In this document: positions 5,962 through 9,953 of the stretch, piece after piece | Numbering within the stretch: position 1 is the stretch's first letter | How the letters are laid out: the number at the start of each line of letters is the position of its first letter | Assembly: GCA_001817055.1 (NCBI GenBank) | Contig: MHHP01000037.1 | Coordinates: 553 to 10,505 of the forward strand | Length of the DNA: 9,953 nucleotides | Origin: Candidatus Andersenbacteria bacterium RIFCSPHIGHO2_02_FULL_45_11 | GTDB lineage: Bacteria > Patescibacteriota > Andersenbacteria > UBA10190 | Direction of reading: 5' to 3' | Position numbers and translations under genes: made by a program | Notes under the pieces: generated by a model | The model's database searches: none | Told to the model about the DNA's origin: nothing | The model's input: only the letters and a program-made list of their open reading frames with translations

Positions 5962-5972
5962 AAACCGTCATT

Positions 5973-5981
5973 TGCTACACT
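5973..5981 (+). promoter_or_regulatory. Extended -10 promoter of the mntA-hepT operon
   Basis: TGCTACACT (TGn plus TACACT) ends 7 nt before the ATG at 5989, so a transcript would start at that codon. This favours 5989 over the ATG at 5983, which would lie upstream of the transcription start. Confidence 0.5.
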
Positions 5982-5988
5982 TATGCGT

Positions 5989-6414
5989 ATGGAAATAGCG
6001 GTGGAACAACATAACCAATTAGCCGATCTTGGCAAAAAGTATCATCTAAAACTCATCCTTTTGCACGGATCTTATGCTACTGGCCGCCAGCACGCTGGTA
6101 GCGATCTTGATATTGCATTACTGGGCTATGTAAAGTTCTCATTTAATAAAGAACTGGATATATATGCGGATGTTGCAAAAATATTTGGTGACAGTAAAGC
6201 GCGAGAGCTGGACGTAAAGTCGCTCCATGGTACAGACCCTCTGTTTCTATACGAAGTGGCTCGAGATAGCCAGTTATTATATGGAAATCTGACCGATTAT
6301 GATGAATTTCGCTCCCGTGCTTTTTTATCATATATGGATAGCCGTGATTTACGGGAACTGGAGCAATTGCTCAATCGGCGCCAGCTTGAAAAATTAAAAA
6401 CAGCCTATGCTTAA
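5989..6414 (+). CDS. mntA: MntA-type nucleotidyltransferase antitoxin
   Basis: This minimal nucleotidyltransferase has 141 residues from the chosen start. The catalytic signature GSYATGRQHAGSDLDIA fits the family pattern GS-x10-DxD exactly, and a third acidic residue appears in ELDVKSL. In characterised MntA-HepT systems this protein transfers AMP to a tyrosine of the HepT toxin and so inactivates it. It lies first in a two-gene operon and overlaps hepT by 8 nt. The start at 5989 is preferred because the extended -10 at 5973-5981 would start a leaderless mRNA there; ATG 5983 is the alternative and adds two residues. The C-terminal end AYA mirrors the AbiEi end AYAE at the matching overlap junction. 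Confidence 0.85.
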   Translation: MEIAVEQHNQLADLGKKYHLKLILLHGSYATGRQHAGSDLDIALLGYVKFSFNKELDIYADVAKIFGDSKARELDVKSLHGTDPLFLYEVARDSQLLYGNLTDYDEFRSRAFLSYMDSRDLRELEQLLNRRQLEKLKTAYA

Positions 6415-6841
6415 TAGAGATTTTGTTGAACGGAAAGTTAATTTGATTCTCAAAGATCTTGAGCACCTTCAGTCGTTGGCAGAATATTCTTTCGAGGATA
6501 TTGCAAAGGATTTTTTGAAGTATGGTGCCGTAGAACGCCTCTTGGAAAAAATTATCACGCGAGCAATTGGTATTAATCGGCACATTATTGGTGAGCTTGG
6601 GAACGGAAATGAGATAGTACGAGGATATGAAGATACGTTCCATGCGCTTGCTACTATCGGTGTGTACGAAGAAAGTTTTGGGAACACAATTGCACCCAGT
6701 GCAGGGTTACGGAATAGGCTAGTTCATGAGTATGATGATACCGATCCTAAAATCATCTATTCTTCTATTAAAGATGCGGTGCATCACTATGCCCAATATT
6801 GTGACGCAGTGCTGAAGTTTGCTGAGAAAAAAACTGAATAA
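6407..6841 (+). CDS. hepT: HepT-family HEPN ribonuclease toxin
   Basis: This 144-residue all-helical HEPN (DUF86/HepT) protein starts with MLNRDFVERKVNLILKDLEH, a usual start for the family. The RX4HXY toxin motif is complete: R102-NRLV-H107-E-Y109. Arg and His form the RNase site at the dimer interface, and the Tyr is the residue that MntA AMPylates in known systems. All key residues are present, so the toxin should be active if not modified. Translation is probably coupled to mntA, whose last 8 nt it overlaps; no separate Shine-Dalgarno site is needed. Tail copy 6 starts 2 nt after the stop and is in frame with the gene. Confidence 0.88.
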   Translation: MLNRDFVERKVNLILKDLEHLQSLAEYSFEDIAKDFLKYGAVERLLEKIITRAIGINRHIIGELGNGNEIVRGYEDTFHALATIGVYEESFGNTIAPSAGLRNRLVHEYDDTDPKIIYSSIKDAVHHYAQYCDAVLKFAEKKTE

Positions 6842-6843
6842 AT

Positions 6844-6892
6844 CGCATCCGGCCCAGGCTGCTTTGCGCCAGGTGAGCTAAGAGTTGTACGG
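6844..6892 (+). repeat. Decayed island repeat, copy 6
   Basis: CGCATCCGGCCCAGGCTGCT and onward encodes ASGPGCFAPGE of the tail, with Gly to Cys. A one-base insertion with substitutions (GAGCTAAGAG for GAGCCGGAG) then puts the rest out of frame, and the terminal TTGTAA is lost. It is the last copy seen and marks the right-hand end of the accessory island. Confidence 0.75.
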
Positions 6893-6894
6893 CC

Positions 6895-6920
6895 TGGATT
6901 CCCGCCTTCGCGGGAATGAC
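6895..6920. repeat. REP-type palindrome (TGGATTCCCGC...GCGGGAATGAC)
   Basis: ATTCCCGC (6898-6905) and GCGGGAAT (6910-6917) form a perfect 8-bp stem with a CTTC loop, inside the widely distributed bacterial repeat of the form TGGATTCCCGC-n-GCGGGAATGAC. Such repeats sit between genes in many genomes and may end or stabilise transcripts. This one lies exactly between the last tail copy and the next promoter. Confidence 0.75.
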
Positions 6921-6952
6921 AACGGTGAGCAGATTACTTGCATGTTGGAATG

Positions 6953-6961
6953 TGGTATAAT
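6953..6961 (+). promoter_or_regulatory. Extended -10 promoter, leaderless
   Basis: TGGTATAAT (TGn plus a consensus TATAAT) ends 6 nt before the ATG at 6968. Transcription would therefore start at or beside the start codon. It is the strongest -10 box in the window; no good -35 is visible. Confidence 0.7.
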
Positions 6962-6967
6962 TTTTAT

Positions 6968-7759
6968 ATGATCACACTTCTTCCGTTTCATACTCAAGTT
7001 GCGAATGCGTGGAAAACGTTTCTGCACCGTTGGGGGTCTGCGTTGTTGATTCAACTCCTTATGATTGTCCCGGGGATTTTGATGTTTCCCCTTATGGCTG
7101 AATACCTGTTGGCGCTTGATGCGGGGACTGACCCAATGGTTGTATTTCAAACAACCGTGTATGGCACTTCGTTTGTGTGGGGTTTTGCGTTATTGCTCCT
7201 CGTTGGCGTACTAACAACAACTGCGCAGATGATTTTGTTTGCAGCACAAGACAAAATTTCGTTTATGACTGCGTTAACTTCGGCAGTGAAGCGGTATATT
7301 CCCGTTCTCTACACAAGTATTTTATCTGCAATTGCCGTTATTGCATCGCTCATACCAGCATACGCACTAAACTATTGGTACTACGTTGCAGCACGCTCCG
7401 GCTTGCCTATTGATGGCAATGGAATTATTGCGCTTGATGCGGTGATTATGATTGCTGTTGTTGCGCTCCTCATTCCTGCTGCAATTATTGCGGTGTGGCT
7501 AATGTATGCTCCACTCTTAACGGCTGTAAAAGCATCCTCGGCTGGATTTACTGCGTTGAAGGATTCGAAGAATTTGGTACATGGCCACTTGTGGCAAGTG
7601 ATGTGGAGAATTATTGGTGCCGTTATCTTATTCCAAATTATCAGCGTTTCAACACAAACGCTCTACCTTGCTTCATTACTTGTTCCGTTTATCGCAGGTA
7701 TCATTGCAATTGCGTTCTTTGTGGAGCTATACAAAGAACTTCATGAAGGGGGTGCTTGA
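6968..7759 (+). CDS. Six-segment integral membrane protein, GPDPase_memb-like
   Basis: This 263-residue hydrophobic protein has about six membrane segments (roughly residues 25-48, 64-92, 110-138, 153-185, 208-230 and 233-255). Before segment 5, the stretch ALKDSKNLVHGHLWQVMWRI resembles the 'AlkxSxxlvxGxxWxv' pattern of glycerophosphodiester phosphodiesterase membrane-domain-like and related DUF proteins. No enzymatic domain is attached, so the function is unknown. I chose ATG 6968, not the in-frame TTG at 6938, because the -10 box lies between them. The stop TGA (7757-7759) lies 2 nt before the next start, so the two genes probably form an operon. Confidence 0.8.
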   Translation: MITLLPFHTQVANAWKTFLHRWGSALLIQLLMIVPGILMFPLMAEYLLALDAGTDPMVVFQTTVYGTSFVWGFALLLLVGVLTTTAQMILFAAQDKISFMTALTSAVKRYIPVLYTSILSAIAVIASLIPAYALNYWYYVAARSGLPIDGNGIIALDAVIMIAVVALLIPAAIIAVWLMYAPLLTAVKASSAGFTALKDSKNLVHGHLWQVMWRIIGAVILFQIISVSTQTLYLASLLVPFIAGIIAIAFFVELYKELHEGGA

Positions 7760-7761
7760 AT

Positions 7762-7947
7762 ATGGAAAATAAACATCTTCAATTATGGGCGGCGGTACTT
7801 CTCTTGGTGGGCGGCTTAGTGCATTTGATCCCGGCGCTTTATACTAGCTTGCAGAATTTGACGGGCGGGCAGCCGTGGTTGCAGATTGTTGTTGGTATTT
7901 TGTCTGTTGTTGTATCTCTGGTTATTTTTGCGGGAGATAAAGAGTAG
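7762..7947 (+). CDS. Small two-segment membrane protein
   Basis: This 61-residue protein has two hydrophobic helices: WAAVLLLVGGLVHLIPALYT and then, after a short GGQPW turn, LQIVVGILSVVVSLVIFAG. It ends in the charged tail DKE. I recognise no family. GAAGGGGG (7745-7752) sits 9 nt before the ATG and is a good ribosome-binding site, whereas the upstream in-frame TTG at 7756 would leave only 3 nt. Its position 2 nt after the larger membrane protein suggests the two are co-translated and may work together. Confidence 0.7.
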   Translation: MENKHLQLWAAVLLLVGGLVHLIPALYTSLQNLTGGQPWLQIVVGILSVVVSLVIFAGDKE

Positions 7948-7956
7948 TAGCAGTTT

Positions 7957-8042
7957 CTCCCCCTTTTCAAGGGGGAGCTAGAGGGGGTGAGAGGGATAAC
8001 AGACTAACGCACCCCACCCAGCCTCCCCTTGAAAAGGGGGAG
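7957..8042. repeat. Long imperfect palindromic repeat element
   Basis: Arms 7957-7989 and 8010-8042 are complementary at 28 of 33 positions by hand count, around a 20-nt centre (7990-8009). Each arm itself contains a smaller hairpin of the CTCCCCCTTTTCAAGGGGGA type. This is the look of a dispersed REP/MITE-like palindrome found in many bacterial genomes. The right end merges with the ribosome-binding site of the next gene (AGGAG 8041-8045). Either hairpin could end upstream transcription or mask the ribosome-binding site. Confidence 0.75.
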
Positions 8043-8051
8043 GAGATACAT

Positions 8052-8573
8052 ATGTTTAACTTTTTTACAAAATCGCTAGTTGGAAAAGTGGCGCCTGAAA
8101 TTACGGGCGATATTTGGTTTAATGTCACTTCTTTTCCGGAAGAAGCAAAGTTAGCTGCAGTGCAGCGCTTGCCTCTTTCGTTTGAAAAAGAGCTTTCGGG
8201 AACGGTGACACTTATTCATTTTTGGGACTACAGCGATAGCGATTCTGCTGAGGATGTAGAGCATTTGAAGGTGTGGTGGGAGAAATATGAAGGCTCTGGT
8301 TTTTTGATTCTTGGAGTTCATACTCCTCAATACGCATTTGCAGAAGATGCGGACAAGGTAGAAAGCGCAGTATTGCGGCTGCATTTGGACTATCCTGTGG
8401 TTAGCGACTCGTCATACATAACATGGAAGCAGTATGAGAATACGATATGGCCACGCACGGTGCTGGTTGATGCGTATGGGTTTATTCGTCAAGATGTTCG
8501 GGGAAAAAATAAACTTAGTACAATGGAAGACGAAATACGCAAACTATTGACCCAAGTGCGCTCCCATGTATGA
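8052..8573 (+). CDS. DipZ-type thioredoxin-fold protein without active-site cysteines
   Basis: This 173-residue protein matches the thioredoxin-like domain of DipZ/TlpA-type redoxins: FWDYSDSDSAEDVEHLKVWW, then LILGVHTPQYAF, YPVVSDSSYITWKQYEN, IWPRTVLVDAYGFIRQDVRG and a closing helix. In the family the segment after FW-x-YS is CxxC; here residues 62-65 read DSDS. The protein contains no cysteine at all, so it cannot act as a thiol-disulfide oxidoreductase. It has no clear signal peptide or membrane anchor, so it is probably cytoplasmic. It may have become a binding or scaffold protein. AGGAG at 8041-8045, 6 nt before the ATG, is a good ribosome-binding site formed at the edge of the palindromic element. 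The stop lies 9 nt before the aminopeptidase start. Confidence 0.8.
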   Translation: MFNFFTKSLVGKVAPEITGDIWFNVTSFPEEAKLAAVQRLPLSFEKELSGTVTLIHFWDYSDSDSAEDVEHLKVWWEKYEGSGFLILGVHTPQYAFAEDADKVESAVLRLHLDYPVVSDSSYITWKQYENTIWPRTVLVDAYGFIRQDVRGKNKLSTMEDEIRKLLTQVRSHV

Positions 8574-8582
8574 TAGGGGGCT

Positions 8583-9953
8583 ATGTCACCTATTACCGTT
8601 ACATCAAAAGAGCCCTCTGCTACTGAGCTTGATTTGATTATTATTCCGGTAGATACCAGCAAGAACATAGGCACGCAATATTCCCCTGAAATCCAAAAAC
8701 ATATCAGCGCTGTCATTGATCGTATCGGATTTGCCGGTGAGTGGGGGCGAGCAGAGGTATTTGTAGCGCCTCAAGGGATGCATGCGCCATTTGTCGGTGT
8801 TGTTGGGATGGGCGACCCTTCGTTAGATTCTGCAAAAAAGTTGGAAGGATTACGTCGCGCCGTTGCTGCTGCACTATTAGATGCTAGGCAACACTTGCTT
8901 CGCAATGTTGGTATTATGTTGCCCGATACCGCATCCGCAAGTGCGCTCTGTGAAGCAGTGCTATTTGCAGACTATTGGTTTACAGAGCACAGCGCAATGC
9001 AAAAACGTGAGCAAAAAGCGCGATCCCTTACTACGGTAACTCTTTTTGCTGCATCTGCTGGTGAAGCATCTCGTGCTAAGGCTATTGTTGTATTGGCTGA
9101 AAAGGTTATGGAGGGCGTTACTCTGACGCGTGAAATGGTAAATCAGCCTGCATCGCACATGGCGCCTTCTGTGCTTGTGCAACATGCAAAGAAGATTGCA
9201 AAAACATCTCCTCAGATTTCTCTCACGGTTATGAATCGTGTACAAGCGGCAAAGAAAAAGTTTTCTGCGTTTCTTGCAGTTGCAAGAGGTTCAAAAGAAG
9301 AGCCGTATGTTATTCATCTGAAGTATATTCCGAAGAAAAAACCTAAAAAGATATTAGTGTTAATTGGCAAAGGCATTACGTTTGATTCGGGCGGGCTATC
9401 GTTGAAGCCGGCAAATTCAATGGAAGATATGAAGATTGATATGGCCGGGGCTGCAACGGTATTAGGCTTATTTTCTATATTGCCTACGCTTGAACCGGAT
9501 ATCGCTGTGCATGGGATTATTGCGGCGTGTGAAAATATGCCATCGGGAGATGCGTACCGGCCTGGCGATGTTATAACTGCGATGAACGGGAAAACAATAG
9601 AAGTATTAAACACGGATGCAGAGGGGCGAGTAACGCTTGCAGATATGCTCTCGTATGCGGTTACATTCAAGCCCGATGCAATTGTAGACTTGGCGACACT
9701 TACAGGTGCGTGTGTTGTTGCGCTTGGCGATACACATGCGGGGCTGTTTGGAAATACGAAGGAATTAAACGAGAAGATTATGGCAGCGGCAAAAGCAACG
9801 GGGGAAGGCTTGGTAGAGATGCCTTTGCCAGAAGAGTATCGTCCTACAGTGCAAAGCATTGTTGCAGATGTACGCAATACGGCGACGATGAAAATGGGCG
9901 GAGCGATAACGGCAGCACTATTCTTGCAAGAATTTGTCGAAAAAACGCCTTGG
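8583..9953 (+). CDS. pepA: M17 leucyl aminopeptidase, 3' end outside window
   Basis: The first 457 codons of a cytosolic M17 leucyl aminopeptidase, a two-metal hexameric enzyme that removes N-terminal residues from peptides; the family is usually about 490-500 residues. All catalytic elements visible are intact: GKGITFDSGGLSLKP (262-276) with metal-binding and catalytic K263, D268 and K275; DMAGAA with D286; and NTDAEGR with D345, E347 and R349. These are offset by 7 from E. coli PepA numbering. VDLATLTGACVVALG follows. The N-terminal domain (about 1-160) is divergent, as is usual. AGGGGG (8575-8580) is only 2 nt before the ATG, so translation may depend on coupling to the upstream gene. The window cuts the gene before its stop. 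Confidence 0.92.
   Translation, partial: MSPITVTSKEPSATELDLIIIPVDTSKNIGTQYSPEIQKHISAVIDRIGFAGEWGRAEVFVAPQGMHAPFVGVVGMGDPSLDSAKKLEGLRRAVAAALLDARQHLLRNVGIMLPDTASASALCEAVLFADYWFTEHSAMQKREQKARSLTTVTLFAASAGEASRAKAIVVLAEKVMEGVTLTREMVNQPASHMAPSVLVQHAKKIAKTSPQISLTVMNRVQAAKKKFSAFLAVARGSKEEPYVIHLKYIPKKKPKKILVLIGKGITFDSGGLSLKPANSMEDMKIDMAGAATVLGLFSILPTLEPDIAVHGIIAACENMPSGDAYRPGDVITAMNGKTIEVLNTDAEGRVTLADMLSYAVTFKPDAIVDLATLTGACVVALGDTHAGLFGNTKELNEKIMAAAKATGEGLVEMPLPEEYRPTVQSIVADVRNTATMKMGGAITAALFLQEFVEKTPW

Noticed and set aside
209..6892. Canonical integron with attC sites
   Set aside because: No integron integrase is visible and the repeat ends do not fit the GTTRRRY/RYYYAAC core sites. Genes also carry their own promoters. 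Only the layout is similar.
209..6892. CRISPR-like repeat array
   Set aside because: The repeats are 0.9 to 1.75 kb apart with whole genes between them, and they vary at synonymous positions.
6878..7150. Minus-strand frame of 90 codons with an RRRES motif
   Set aside because: It begins over the REP palindrome, whose reverse reading commonly gives such peptides, and it lies opposite the membrane protein gene.
9314..9877. Minus-strand frame of 187 codons
   Set aside because: It is fully opposite the M17 aminopeptidase core, whose catalytic motifs are unmistakable; the Ser/Ala-rich translation is a shadow.

Overview
The window looks like a piece of a small-genome bacterium, most likely Patescibacteria/CPR. 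The evidence is indirect: several start codons lie 6 to 9 bases after an extended -10 box (leaderless or near-leaderless genes), the genes are compact, Shine-Dalgarno sites are few, and mobile defence and toxin-antitoxin genes sit next to housekeeping genes. TGA is used as a stop (7757-7759, 8571-8573), so the recoded CPR groups are unlikely. No rRNA, tRNA, CRISPR array, transposase or integrase is visible.

Bases 1 to about 6890 form an accessory island, with every gene on the + strand. In order it holds: a pseudogene tail; a remnant of a BRO/DinD-like gene; a Schlafen/AlbA_2-GHKL regulator (420-1895); an AbiEi-AbiEii toxin-antitoxin pair (2162-3434); an intact BRO-N/DinD-like gene (3536-4378); an Arch_ATPase-DUF234 protein with a PD-(D/E)XK motif (4537-5925); and an MntA-HepT pair (5989-6841).

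The main discovery is a repeated element that closes each unit. Four copies are exactly 66 nt (239-304, 1989-2054, 3441-3506, 4374-4439) and two are decayed (5926-5961, 6844-6892). All lie in the same orientation. In four of the five gene units the copy begins 0-7 nt after, or overlaps, the stop codon of the last gene. Each intact copy can be read as the C-terminal end of one protein, ...SGPGGFAPGEPELYGL-stop, and differences between copies fall almost entirely at synonymous positions. The repeat is therefore probably the 3' end of a conserved gene, used repeatedly as an insertion or recombination point. Copies 1 and 3 are both followed by the same promoter and the start of a dinD-like gene, so 'tail gene then dinD-like gene' is probably the ancestral order.

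Bases about 6893-9953 look like ordinary chromosome. A common REP-type hairpin marks the border. After it come a six-segment membrane protein with a leaderless promoter, a 61-residue two-segment membrane protein, a long imperfect palindrome that also forms the next ribosome-binding site, a DipZ-type thioredoxin-fold protein that has lost both active-site cysteines, and the first 457 codons of an M17 leucyl aminopeptidase that runs off the window.

In the island, the toxin pairs and the two ATPase-type proteins probably act independently in defence or persistence. Each unit carries its own promoter, and two of these promoters overlap strong inverted repeats that look like autoregulatory operators.
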